NCBI RefSeq assembly: GCF_000172975.1 | Contig: NZ_ABTR02000001.1 | Location: forward strand, 2,332,501-2,396,500 | Source of the DNA: Dethiosulfovibrio peptidovorans DSM 11002 | Lineage (GTDB): Bacteria > Synergistota > Synergistia > Synergistales > Dethiosulfovibrionaceae | Direction: 5' to 3' | Length of the DNA: 64,000 bases | Shown here: positions 1-7,297 of the stretch, piece by piece | Layout: the number at the start of each line of letters is the position of its first letter | Position numbering within the stretch: position 1 is the stretch's first letter | Notes under the pieces: generated by a model | The model's input: only the letters and a program-made list of their open reading frames with translations | Databases searched by the model: none | What the model was told of the DNA's origin: nothing | Program-made: the position numbers and the translations under genes

Positions 1-127
1 CCAGTATCTCCCCGTCCCTCGCTATGACGCATCCGACCATGGGGTTAGGAGACGTGTAACCGGTCCCTCTCATGGCCAGGCTAAGGGCTCTCCTCATATA
101 GGTGACGTCTTCAACTCTGCTTTTCAT
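1..127 (-). CDS. ribD: RibD, riboflavin deaminase/reductase, N-terminal part only
   Basis: Only the first 42 codons are inside the window; the gene runs off the left edge. The translated start carries the family hallmark TSPNPMVGCVIARDGEI, the beginning of the deaminase domain of diaminohydroxyphosphoribosylaminopyrimidine deaminase/5-amino-6-uracil reductase, which does the second and third steps of riboflavin synthesis from GTP. The ATG at 127 has a GGAGG eight bases upstream and lies inside the last codons of uvrC (17-bp overlap), so translation is probably coupled to uvrC. No FMN riboswitch precedes it, unlike ribB at 5.8 kb. The zinc ligands and the reductase domain are outside the window. 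Confidence 0.85.
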   Translation of the reverse strand, partial: MKSRVEDVTYMRRALSLAMRGTGYTSPNPMVGCVIARDGEIL

Positions 128-1580
128 CGTCGATACCTCCGAGATGTCTCAATATATTCCTGGCATGGGATTCCCCTATTCCGGGAACCTCCATCAGAGC
201 GGATTCTCCGAGCCTGGCGATCTGCTGGACGCTTCCGAACCGAGCAAGAAGGGCGGCTGCCCTGCGCTTACCTATTCCGGGGATCTCCTCCAGGGCGGAG
301 CGTCTTAGCCTCTCCTGCCTCTTTCCTCTGTGGGTCGTTATGGCGTAGCGATGGGACTCGTCCCTTACCCTCTGGAGCAACCTCAACGCCGGGTCGTTTC
401 TCTCCAGCTCGATAGGCTCCTCCGAATCCAGGGTAAAGACGAGCTCCTCCCTCTTCGCTAGGGACATCACCGGGATAGAAAGGCCCAGCTCCGACAGGGC
501 CTCGGAGGCAAAACGAAGCTGTTCGGGACCTCCGTCTATCAGTATGAGCTGAGGAAGAGGGGCCTCTCCCTCAAGACATTTTCTGTATCTCCTGGTCACG
601 GTCTCCTTCATTGACCTGAAATCGTCTATGCCCTGGACCTCCCTTATGCCGAAGCGCCTGTAGAGGGACGGGTTGGGCAACCCCTGTTCGAAAACCACGA
701 CCACCCCGTAGGTCTCGTGTCCCGACGAATGGGAAATGTCAAAACCGTCGATGCGCCAGGGTACGGTGGGCAAGCCGACGATCTCCTGAAGATCGCAAAG
801 TACCTGCCAGGTATCCTCGTCCAGATCGGCGGACAGGGTGGCGGACACCTTCTGCCTGGAGAAACGCCACAGGGCCCTCAGGGTATCCCTGAGCCTCGCC
901 GCCTCCTCGAACCGCATCTCCCTAGCCCTCCTGTCCATCCTCTTCCTGAGCCTATCGGTCACCTCCAAAGTCTGTCCACGAAGCAACAGTACCACGTCGT
1001 CTAGGACATCGCCGTATTCTCCTTTGGAACAGAGCCCCACGCAGGGAGCTAAACACTTTCCCAGAGAGTGTCTCAGGCAGGGGCGAGTCAGATGAACCTT
1101 GGAAAAATCGTGTCTGCAGGTCCTGAGGGGGAAATACCTCTCGATCAGCCGCAACACTCTTCGAAGCTCTCCGGCGCTTACGTAGGGGCCTATATGGAGC
1201 CCCTCGCCCTTACGGAGAGTCACCTCCAGCCTGGGAAAATCGTCGTCTGTGACGTATACGTATGGATACCGTTCGTTCATCTTGAGATCTACGTTGAAAA
1301 AGGGCATTATCTTTTTTATCAGACGGGACTCCACTATCAGTGCCTCCGCCTCGGTCTCGGTCCTTATGGTGGAGATATCCTCTATGGAGGCCACCAGTTT
1401 TCTGAGCCTGGAAGAAGCGTAGCCGGAAGCATGGCGGAAGTAGGACGAGACCCTCTTCTTAAGCGACTTAGCCTTGCCCACATATATAATCTCTCCGTCG
1501 GAGTCGTGCATAAGATAGACCCCAGGCCTGTTGGGAAAGGTTCGTACCAATTTTTTGAGACGTTCCAGTCGATCCGTCAT
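111..1580 (-). CDS. uvrC: UvrC, excinuclease ABC subunit C
   Basis: Nuclease subunit of UvrABC nucleotide excision repair, cutting 3' and 5' of a lesion. Domains in order: GIY-YIG nuclease (from NRPGVYLMHDSDG through YVGKAKSLKKR), a cysteine-bearing stretch with CLRHSLGKCLAPC, a UVR motif (MRFEEAARLRDTLRAL) for contact with UvrB, the RNase H-like domain (FDISHSSG, IDGGPEQL, DESHRYAITTHRGKR hold the acidic and His residues) and two C-terminal helix-hairpin-helix motifs (IPGIGKRRA, VPGIGESHA). The start at 1580 (MTDRLERL) is chosen over an upstream one for its GGAGG. At 489 residues it is about 110 shorter than E. coli or B. subtilis UvrC, the loss lying between UVR and RNase H domains. ribD follows with overlap. 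Confidence 0.95.
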   Translation of the reverse strand: MTDRLERLKKLVRTFPNRPGVYLMHDSDGEIIYVGKAKSLKKRVSSYFRHASGYASSRLRKLVASIEDISTIRTETEAEALIVESRLIKKIMPFFNVDLKMNERYPYVYVTDDDFPRLEVTLRKGEGLHIGPYVSAGELRRVLRLIERYFPLRTCRHDFSKVHLTRPCLRHSLGKCLAPCVGLCSKGEYGDVLDDVVLLLRGQTLEVTDRLRKRMDRRAREMRFEEAARLRDTLRALWRFSRQKVSATLSADLDEDTWQVLCDLQEIVGLPTVPWRIDGFDISHSSGHETYGVVVVFEQGLPNPSLYRRFGIREVQGIDDFRSMKETVTRRYRKCLEGEAPLPQLILIDGGPEQLRFASEALSELGLSIPVMSLAKREELVFTLDSEEPIELERNDPALRLLQRVRDESHRYAITTHRGKRQERLRRSALEEIPGIGKRRAAALLARFGSVQQIARLGESALMEVPGIGESHARNILRHLGGIDDEKQS

Positions 1581-1606
1581 GGCTACCTCCGAACATAGGT
1601 GAAAAA

Positions 1607-1635
1607 GTGGCAAAATATTAGAGGAACAGTATAAT
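1607..1635 (+). promoter_or_regulatory. Candidate promoter of cysS
   Basis: A perfect -10 box TATAAT at 1630-1635 lies 17 bp after GTGGCA (4 of 6 matches to TTGACA) at 1607-1612. The predicted start near 1642 would give cysS a leader of about 50 bases. On the other strand TATACT (1628-1633) could be a -10 for divergent uvrC, but I see no good -35 for it. This is a pattern match only. Confidence 0.5.
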
Positions 1636-1691
1636 CAGTATGTACCTGGAAATCCAGTTCCACCCAAACGAAAAGATGGAGGTTTCATGTC

Positions 1692-3101
1692 ATGAGTCTT
1701 GTTCTGTACAACGATCTAACCAGAAAAAAAGAGCCCTTCGTTCCCCTAAAGGACGGCGAGGTCGGCTTTTACAGCTGCGGCCCGACGGTTTACGACTACT
1801 TCCATATAGGCAACGCCAGACCCTTCATCGTCTTCGACGTCCTTCGACGTTACATGGAGTTCTCGGGCTACAGGGTGACCTTTGTCCAGAACTTTACCGA
1901 CGTGGACGACAAGATGATAAACCGCGCCAACGAGATGGGAATAACGGTCCAGGAGCTGGCGGAGAAGACCATCGCGGATTACTTCGAGGACGCCGACGCT
2001 CTTGGCATAAAGAGGGCCACCCACTACCCCAGGGCCACTGAACACATCGAGGAAATTATCGACCTGGTAAAACGGCTGGAGGAATCGGGACACGCCTACG
2101 AGGTCGACGGGGTCGTCTATTTCGACGTATCCTCCTTCCCGGAATACGGCAAACTCTCCCGACAGAACATCGAGGAACTCCAGTCCGGGTCCAGGATAGA
2201 GGTAAACAGCTCCAAGAGAAACCCCCTCGACTTCGTCCTCTGGAAGGCCCAGAAGCCGGGAGAACCGGCCTGGGACAGCCCCTGGGGCAAGGGACGACCG
2301 GGATGGCACATAGAGTGCAGCGCCATGGCGATGAAATACCTGGGCAACACCCTGGACATCCACTCGGGAGGGACGGACCTGACCTTTCCCCACCACGAAA
2401 ACGAGATAGCCCAGGCGGAGGCCGCCACGGAGGAGGTCTTCGTACGCTACTGGCTCCATAACGAATATATCCTCATAGACAAGGAAAAGATGTCCAAGTC
2501 TCTGGGCAACTTCATGACCGCCAGGGAGGCCAGAAAACACTACTCCCCTCTTGCCATAAGGATGTTCATGCTCAGCGCCCACTATAGGTCGCCGGTCAAC
2601 TTCGGCCCCGAGGGCCTCCAGCAGGCCACCGCCGCCCTGGAAAGGCTCCACAATTGCTGGAGCGACTTCCGTTACGCCGCCGACAACCGTCCTCATTCCC
2701 AGGGACAGGACGACATAGTCGAGTCCATAAAGCGGCACAGGGACGACTTCGTGGCGGCCATGGACGACGACTTCAACACCGCCGGTGCCATAGGACATAT
2801 ATTCGAAGCAGTCTCCACAGTGAACGGCCACCTCAAGGGCAACGACTCTCTGTCCTCGGAGGGGATAAAGGCGATAGAGGACTTCTTCCGGGACGTCGAC
2901 TCAATAATGGGCCTTATAGGCCTGGATTCGGACGGCCAAGACGACGACTCGGAAGAGATAGAGTCCCTGATCCGCAAGAGAGAGGAAGCCAGATCCGCCA
3001 AGGACTTCGCCACGTCCGACGCCATAAGAGATCAACTGGCGGCCAAAGGAGTCATACTCGAGGACACCCCACAGGGAACCAAGTGGAAGAAAAAGATATA
3101 G
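1692..3101 (+). CDS. cysS: Cysteinyl-tRNA synthetase
   Basis: Class I aminoacyl-tRNA synthetase charging tRNA-Cys. The 469-residue product has the family length and both nucleotide-binding signatures: the HIGH-type HIGN in TVYDYFHIGNARPF near the N-terminus and KMSKS in KEKMSKSLGNF. Zinc-site residues are present (SCGPTVYD, WHIECSAMA, HHENEIAQ), and the DALR-type anticodon region and C-terminal helices follow. The ATG at 1692 has GGAGG about 10 bases upstream; another ATG a few bases earlier is out of frame. The gene stands alone: divergent from uvrC, followed by a strong terminator, with clpB next under its own promoter. Confidence 0.97.
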   Translation: MSLVLYNDLTRKKEPFVPLKDGEVGFYSCGPTVYDYFHIGNARPFIVFDVLRRYMEFSGYRVTFVQNFTDVDDKMINRANEMGITVQELAEKTIADYFEDADALGIKRATHYPRATEHIEEIIDLVKRLEESGHAYEVDGVVYFDVSSFPEYGKLSRQNIEELQSGSRIEVNSSKRNPLDFVLWKAQKPGEPAWDSPWGKGRPGWHIECSAMAMKYLGNTLDIHSGGTDLTFPHHENEIAQAEAATEEVFVRYWLHNEYILIDKEKMSKSLGNFMTAREARKHYSPLAIRMFMLSAHYRSPVNFGPEGLQQATAALERLHNCWSDFRYAADNRPHSQGQDDIVESIKRHRDDFVAAMDDDFNTAGAIGHIFEAVSTVNGHLKGNDSLSSEGIKAIEDFFRDVDSIMGLIGLDSDGQDDDSEEIESLIRKREEARSAKDFATSDAIRDQLAAKGVILEDTPQGTKWKKKI

Positions 3102-3116
3102 ACCTAATAACGATCT

Positions 3117-3143
3117 AAAAGCGGCTTCGGCCGCTTTTTTTTT
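3117..3143 (+). terminator. Rho-independent terminator after cysS
   Basis: AAAGCGGC, a TTCG tetraloop and GCCGCTTT followed by an unbroken run of T begin about 16 bases after the cysS stop codon. This is a textbook intrinsic terminator that separates cysS from clpB. Confidence 0.92.
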
Positions 3144-3148
3144 ACCCC

Positions 3149-3177
3149 TTGACTGACCAAGACTGATCTTGTATCAT
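3149..3177 (+). promoter_or_regulatory. Sigma-70-type promoter of clpB
   Basis: TTGACT (3149-3154), a 17-bp spacer and TATCAT (3172-3177) form a near-consensus housekeeping promoter starting a few bases after the cysS terminator. The spacer holds an imperfect 10-bp direct repeat (GACTGACCAA / GACTGATCTT). The predicted start point falls in the CtsR-like box that follows. Confidence 0.8.
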
Positions 3178-3178
3178 A

Positions 3179-3195
3179 CGTCAAGAAAGGTCAAA
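3179..3195 (+). promoter_or_regulatory. CtsR-like heat-shock operator at clpB
   Basis: The bases CGTCAAG-AAA-GGTCAAA form two heptads spaced by three bases. The known CtsR operator is RGTCAAA-NAN-RGTCAAA: the second heptad and spacer match fully, the first matches at 5 of 7. It lies just after the -10 box, over the likely transcription start, where a repressor would block clpB. No CIRCE element (HrcA) is seen. Whether this genome encodes CtsR cannot be told from the window. Confidence 0.5.
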
Positions 3196-3213
3196 CAAGA
3201 GGAGGTTTACCCC

Positions 3214-5811
3214 ATGGACCTACAGAAAATGACTTTGAAATCCCAGGAGGCCCTCTCGGCCGCCAGGGACATCTCTATAAGAGAAGGACACCAGGAGGTC
3301 GACGTCGAGCACCTCCTATCGGCGTTGCTCTCTCAGGAGGACGGCCTGGTCCCATCCCTGTTTGACAGGATGGACGTCCCAATCGAGCCGGTGAGGACAT
3401 CTCTACGAGACGCTCTGTCGAAGAAGCCCCGGATAAGCGGAGGCGGCTACGATCCAGAGAAGATCTACGTCTCCCAGAGGCTGTCGAGAATGCTGCTATC
3501 CGCCCAGGAAAGGGCGAAGGAGCTCAAGGACGAATACGTATCGGTGGAGCACATATTCGGTGCCATGGTGGACGGAGCCCCAGACCCGGTGGCGGAACTG
3601 CTCCGTTCCTCCGGCGTCGACAGAGATCGTTTCCTAAAGGCACTCACCTCCCTTCGAGGAAATCAGAGGGTCCAGAGCGCCACCCCCGAGACCACCTACG
3701 AGGCACTGAAGAAATACGGAGTAGACCTGGTCGAACAGGCCAAAAACGGTAAACTCGATCCCGTCATAGGACGAGACGAGGAGATCCTGAGGGTCATCCG
3801 TATACTGTCTAGAAAGACAAAGAACAACCCCGTCCTCATAGGCGAACCCGGTGTGGGCAAGACGGCGATAGTAGAAGGCCTGGCCCAGAGAATACTGAAT
3901 GGAGATGTTCCGGACAGCATCAAGGGACACGGGGTCTTCGCGCTGGACATGGGCTCCCTGGTCGCCGGAGCGAAGTATCGAGGCGAGTTCGAGGAACGAT
4001 TGAAGGCGGTCCTTAACGAGGTCAGAGAGAGCGACGGCCGGATTCTTCTCTTCATAGACGAGCTCCACACCATAGTCGGAGCCGGCAAGACCGAAGGATC
4101 CATGGACGCCGGCAACATGCTCAAGCCCATGCTCGCCAGAGGAGAGCTCCACTGCATAGGTGCCACCACTCTGGACGAATACAGGCGTTACATAGAGAAG
4201 GACGCCGCCCTGGAGAGGCGTTTCCAACCGGTCATTGTGGATCCTCCGTCTGTCGAGGACGCCATATCCATACTTAGAGGCCTCAGGGAACGCTTTCAGG
4301 TACACCATGGCGTCAGGATAACGGACAGCGCCGTGGTGGCGTCGGTGACGCTGTCGGACCGTTATATAACCGACCGTTTCCTTCCCGACAAGGCCATAGA
4401 CCTCATAGACGAATCCTGTGCCATGCTCCGAACCGAGATAGACTCCATGCCCTCCGAGCTGGACGGGGTCTCCAGAAAGGTAATGAGACTGGAGATCGAG
4501 GAGGCCGCCCTAAAGAAGGAGGACGACCAGGCCAGCGCAGAGAGGCTCAAGGAACTCCAGAGGGAGCTCCAGGACCTCCGGGAGGAGGCCGCCTCCCTCA
4601 GATCCCGCTACGAGGCGGAAAAGGAACGAATCCAGTCGGTCCGTTCCGTTCGAGAGGAGATAGACCGAATCGGCCGAGAGATCGAGGAAGCCGAGAGAAA
4701 CTACGACCTGAACCGGGCCGCCGAGCTCAAGCATGGAAGGCTTCCCGAACTCCGTAAAGAACTGGCCGAAAGGGAGAGGGCCATGGAGGAATCCGGAGGG
4801 ACCAGGCTCCTCAGGGAAGAGGTCACTGAGGAGGAGGTCTCCGAGATCGTCAGCAAGTGGACCGGCATCCCCGTCTCACGACTGGTCGAGGGAGAGAGGG
4901 AAAAACTTCTCCGACTGGACGAGATCCTACACCGCAGGGTCATAGGTCAGGACGAGGCGGTGGACCTGGTAGTCAACGCCGTAATGAGAGCTAGAGCCGG
5001 CATAAAAGACCCCCGCCGTCCCATAGGTTCCTTCATATTCCTCGGGCCTACAGGAGTCGGCAAGACCGAGCTGGCCAAGGCCCTGGCCGAATCCCTCTTC
5101 GACACGGAGGAGAACATCGTAAGGATCGACATGAGCGAGTACATGGAACAACACTCGGTAGCCCGTCTAATAGGCTCTCCTCCGGGATACGTGGGTTACG
5201 AAGACGGAGGTCAGCTCACCGAGGCAGTCCGCAGAAAGCCCTACAGCGTGGTCCTCTTCGACGAAATAGAGAAGGCCCACAGGGAGGTATTCAACGTCCT
5301 CCTACAGATACTGGACGACGGCAGAATAACCGACAGCCACGGCAGGACGGTCGACTTCAAGAACACCGTGATAATAATGACCAGCAATATAGGCTCCGCT
5401 AGGTTGCTTCAGGGAATCATGCCTTCCGGGGAGATCCCTCAGGACATCAAGAACTCGGTTATGGGAGAGCTCAGAGGACATTTCCGCCCGGAGTTCTTGA
5501 ACAGGGTCGACGACATCGTCCTGTTTACTCCTCTGAACCAGGAACAGATAGTCCTCATAGTGGACCTGCTCCTTGAGGACCTGCGCTCCCGCCTGAAGGA
5601 CAGAAAAGTTATCCTGAAGGTGACCGACGAGGCGATGAGAAAGATAGGATCCGACGGATACGATCCGGTCTACGGCGCCAGACCTCTGAAGAGATTCATC
5701 AGCCATGTCCTGGAGAGCAAGATAGCCAGGGCTATTATCGCCGACCCGAGGGAGGCGATGGAGGTCTCCGTCTCCGTTGAAGACGGAGAGCTGGCGGTAA
5801 ATATAGACTAG
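3214..5811 (+). CDS. clpB: ClpB, heat-shock disaggregase
   Basis: Hexameric AAA+ ATPase that, with DnaK, pulls polypeptides out of aggregates in the cytosol. The 865-residue protein has the ClpB order: N-terminal Clp repeat domain (about 1-145), first AAA module with Walker A GEPGVGKT, the long coiled-coil M domain rich in E, R, K and L (about 400-530), second AAA module with GPTGVGKT, and the C-terminal D2-small domain. The M-domain length and absence of a ClpP-binding loop argue for ClpB rather than ClpC or ClpA. The ATG at 3214 ([14 protein letters not shown]) follows AGAGGAGG; an upstream in-frame start lacks a ribosome site and would begin before the predicted transcript. Its stop TAG shares the palindrome CTAG with the stop of convergent ribB. 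Confidence 0.97.
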   Translation: MDLQKMTLKSQEALSAARDISIREGHQEVDVEHLLSALLSQEDGLVPSLFDRMDVPIEPVRTSLRDALSKKPRISGGGYDPEKIYVSQRLSRMLLSAQERAKELKDEYVSVEHIFGAMVDGAPDPVAELLRSSGVDRDRFLKALTSLRGNQRVQSATPETTYEALKKYGVDLVEQAKNGKLDPVIGRDEEILRVIRILSRKTKNNPVLIGEPGVGKTAIVEGLAQRILNGDVPDSIKGHGVFALDMGSLVAGAKYRGEFEERLKAVLNEVRESDGRILLFIDELHTIVGAGKTEGSMDAGNMLKPMLARGELHCIGATTLDEYRRYIEKDAALERRFQPVIVDPPSVEDAISILRGLRERFQVHHGVRITDSAVVASVTLSDRYITDRFLPDKAIDLIDESCAMLRTEIDSMPSELDGVSRKVMRLEIEEAALKKEDDQASAERLKELQRELQDLREEAASLRSRYEAEKERIQSVRSVREEIDRIGREIEEAERNYDLNRAAELKHGRLPELRKELAERERAMEESGGTRLLREEVTEEEVSEIVSKWTGIPVSRLVEGEREKLLRLDEILHRRVIGQDEAVDLVVNAVMRARAGIKDPRRPIGSFIFLGPTGVGKTELAKALAESLFDTEENIVRIDMSEYMEQHSVARLIGSPPGYVGYEDGGQLTEAVRRKPYSVVLFDEIEKAHREVFNVLLQILDDGRITDSHGRTVDFKNTVIIMTSNIGSARLLQGIMPSGEIPQDIKNSVMGELRGHFRPEFLNRVDDIVLFTPLNQEQIVLIVDLLLEDLRSRLKDRKVILKVTDEAMRKIGSDGYDPVYGARPLKRFISHVLESKIARAIIADPREAMEVSVSVEDGELAVNID

Positions 5812-6446
5812 CCTCTCTCCCTGAGGAAGGAGACAATCTCCTCTACGGACAGTACGGGGTAACCATTGGCTGATCCGTATTCCTCTACTGCCTCGCCCTT
5901 GGCCATCTCTCCCGATCCGTCGGGGTCCATAAGCTCGCACAGGACCCCGACGGGTTCCAACCCCGCCAACCTCATGAGGTCGACCGTGGCCTCCGTATGT
6001 CCCCGTCGCTCCAGGAGACCTCCTGGGCGGGACACCAGAGGAAAGACATGGCCGGGGCGATGTATATCTGAAGGGGCCGCTCCCTCCGCCGACGCTGTCT
6101 TGACGGTGGTCAGTCTGTCCGAGGCGGACACGCCGGTGGTAATGCCCTCCGCCGCCTCTATAGAGACGGTGAAAGCCGTTCCGTAACGGCTGGTATTCTT
6201 CGATACCATCGGAGGAAGGTCCAGGCTTCTGGCTTTCTCCTCGGTCATGCAGAGACACACTATGCCACTGCAATCCCGGATAAGCCTGGTCATCTGTGGT
6301 TCGGTGAGGGATCGGGCGGAAAAAATCAAATCCGCCTCGTTCTCTCTGTCCCTGTCGTCGACGACAAGAACCCCATCTCCTCTTCTGAGGGATGAAAGGG
6401 CCTGTTCCACTGGGCAGCTGCATTTGGGCGTATACGTTAGTTCCAT
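5808..6446 (-). CDS. ribB: RibB, 3,4-dihydroxy-2-butanone-4-phosphate synthase
   Basis: Converts ribulose 5-phosphate to the four-carbon unit of riboflavin plus formate. The 212-residue protein is a stand-alone RibB without a GTP cyclohydrolase II domain. Visible motifs are the acidic metal-binding loop [13 protein letters not shown] near residues 28-40, the [11 protein letters not shown] stretch, HRPGHVFPL and the [11 protein letters not shown] segment that holds the second metal ligand. Its ATG at 6446 is preceded by GGGAGG, which can pair within a hairpin in the leader, and further upstream lies an FMN riboswitch, so expression should fall when FMN is plentiful. It is separated from ribD at the left edge by uvrC, cysS and clpB. 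Confidence 0.96.
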   Translation of the reverse strand: MELTYTPKCSCPVEQALSSLRRGDGVLVVDDRDRENEADLIFSARSLTEPQMTRLIRDCSGIVCLCMTEEKARSLDLPPMVSKNTSRYGTAFTVSIEAAEGITTGVSASDRLTTVKTASAEGAAPSDIHRPGHVFPLVSRPGGLLERRGHTEATVDLMRLAGLEPVGVLCELMDPDGSGEMAKGEAVEEYGSANGYPVLSVEEIVSFLRERG

Positions 6447-6455
6447 TTAAAGAGA

Positions 6456-6489
6456 CCTCCCGAGAGAATAGAGATACCATGGCTCGGGA
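6456..6489 (-). promoter_or_regulatory. Hairpin that can hide the ribB ribosome-binding site
   Basis: In the ribB leader TCCCGAG (6483-6489) can pair with CTCGGGA (6458-6464) across an 18-base loop. The 3' arm overlaps the Shine-Dalgarno GGGAGG (6456-6461). No T-run follows, so the riboswitch most likely acts on translation start rather than by termination. Inferred from pairing by eye. Confidence 0.55.
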
Positions 6490-6535
6490 ACTGGAATGAT
6501 AAAAGGGGGGAATGTCCAATTGAGATGCGGCATCC

Positions 6536-6657
<122 letters not shown>

Positions 6658-6668
6658 TGGCTGTCGAA

Positions 6669-6677
6669 ACTATAACA
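6669..6677 (-). promoter_or_regulatory. Candidate extended -10 promoter of the ribB leader
   Basis: TGTTATAGT on the minus strand is an extended -10 box (TGN-TATAGT) whose start point would fall a few bases before the riboswitch aptamer. The -35 position would fall in the T-tract of the selC terminator and is poor, so the extended -10 would carry the promoter. Confidence 0.4.
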
Positions 6678-6690
6678 TATATGAGACCAT

Positions 6691-6719
6691 AAAAAAAGCC
6701 GCCCTTCCAGGCGGCTTTT
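6691..6719 (-). terminator. Rho-independent terminator after selC
   Basis: On the minus strand AAGCCGCC, loop TGGAAG, GGCGGCTT and a run of T lie 12 bases after the tRNA 3' end. It ends the selC transcript just upstream of the ribB leader. Confidence 0.9.
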
Positions 6720-6731
6720 CTGTCTTAATTT

Positions 6732-6830
6732 TGGCGGAAGCGTGTGAGAATCGAACTCACCGGAGACGGCCTATACCGCCTCCCGCGCGGGTTTGAAGCC
6801 CGGGGCGCCCACCAGGACACATTCGCTTCC
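6732..6830 (-). tRNA. selC: tRNA-Sec (anticodon TCA)
   Basis: A 99-base gene including an encoded CCA end. It reads UGA as selenocysteine after serylation and conversion by SelA. Visible features: anticodon loop CTTCAAA with anticodon TCA, a six-pair D stem with a four-base loop (GTGTCC TGGT GGGCGC), an eight-pair variable arm (GGAGGCGG / CCGTCTCC), a T arm GTGAG-TTCGATT-CTCAC and acceptor ends GGAAGCG / CGCTTCC with discriminator G. The D stem and long arm mark it as tRNA-Sec rather than a serine tRNA. As I fold it, the eighth acceptor pair is A-A, unlike the paired eighth position of the E. coli gene. selA, selB and selD are not in the window, and no gene here has an in-frame TGA. Confidence 0.95.
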
Positions 6831-6845
6831 GACGAAACGTGATGT

Positions 6846-6874
6846 ATTGTACCCCATAAGGATCGATTTGAAAA
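6846..6874 (-). promoter_or_regulatory. Promoter of selC
   Basis: Minus-strand TTTTCA (6869-6874), a 17-bp spacer and TACAAT (6846-6851) lie with the -10 about 15 bases before the tRNA 5' end. The position, the good -10 and the terminator on the other side indicate selC is its own transcription unit. Confidence 0.7.
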
Positions 6875-6892
6875 CCCCGAGGAAAGCCGTCG

Positions 6893-7297
6893 TCAGAAAC
6901 CCCTCTCTTTTCTTATGGAGTCGTAGGCGGCCTGTATCTCCTGAAATTTCCTCGAAGCCAATTTCACGAAATCGTCATCCAGACTCATCCCAACGAATCT
7001 ATCGGGATGATACTTGGCTATAAGCTCCCTGTATTTTTTCTTTATCTCATCGGTAGAACTGGATCTGGAACAACCCAGTACGATATAGGGATCGATCGTC
7101 GAACGGCCATCGTAGGAGAAACCCCCGCTTCCAGACCTCTCCCCGCCTGGATTTCCATAACCGGATCCGCTGGACCCACCGCCTCCCCGGCTTCTCTGAT
7201 ACATATAAACGGCGATGAAACTCCTCAATATCTTGCCGATCAGATAAAACAAAAACAGGGGAAGCAGAAGCCGCAACAACCGAAGGATAAGGGCCAT
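6893..7297 (-). CDS. Membrane-anchored J-domain protein (DjlA-like topology)
   Basis: The 134-residue protein has three parts: an N-terminal hydrophobic segment (about 5-32), a Gly/Ser-rich flexible linker (about 36-66) and a C-terminal J domain (about 67-134) with the essential HPD motif at residues 97-99 (AKYHPDRF). J domains stimulate the ATPase of DnaK; the anchor would place that activity at the inner face of the membrane, with the short N-terminus outside. It lacks the Gly/Phe and zinc domains of DnaJ, so it is a specialised co-chaperone; client unknown. Its ATG follows the stop of the pyrimidine phosphorylase gene directly (TAGATG) with AGGAAGG upstream. It is the last protein gene of its run. 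Confidence 0.8.
   Translation of the reverse strand: MALILRLLRLLLPLFLFYLIGKILRSFIAVYMYQRSRGGGGSSGSGYGNPGGERSGSGGFSYDGRSTIDPYIVLGCSRSSSTDEIKKKYRELIAKYHPDRFVGMSLDDDFVKLASRKFQEIQAAYDSIRKERGF

Noticed and set aside
1746-2831. Long open frame opposite cysS on the minus strand
   Set aside because: It lies inside cysS, which has every synthetase motif; the reverse frame shows no family resemblance and is open because of the codon pattern.
5302-6519. A 405-codon minus-strand frame across the clpB end and ribB
   Set aside because: It covers parts of two real genes in other frames and is low in complexity and proline/arginine-rich without a motif.
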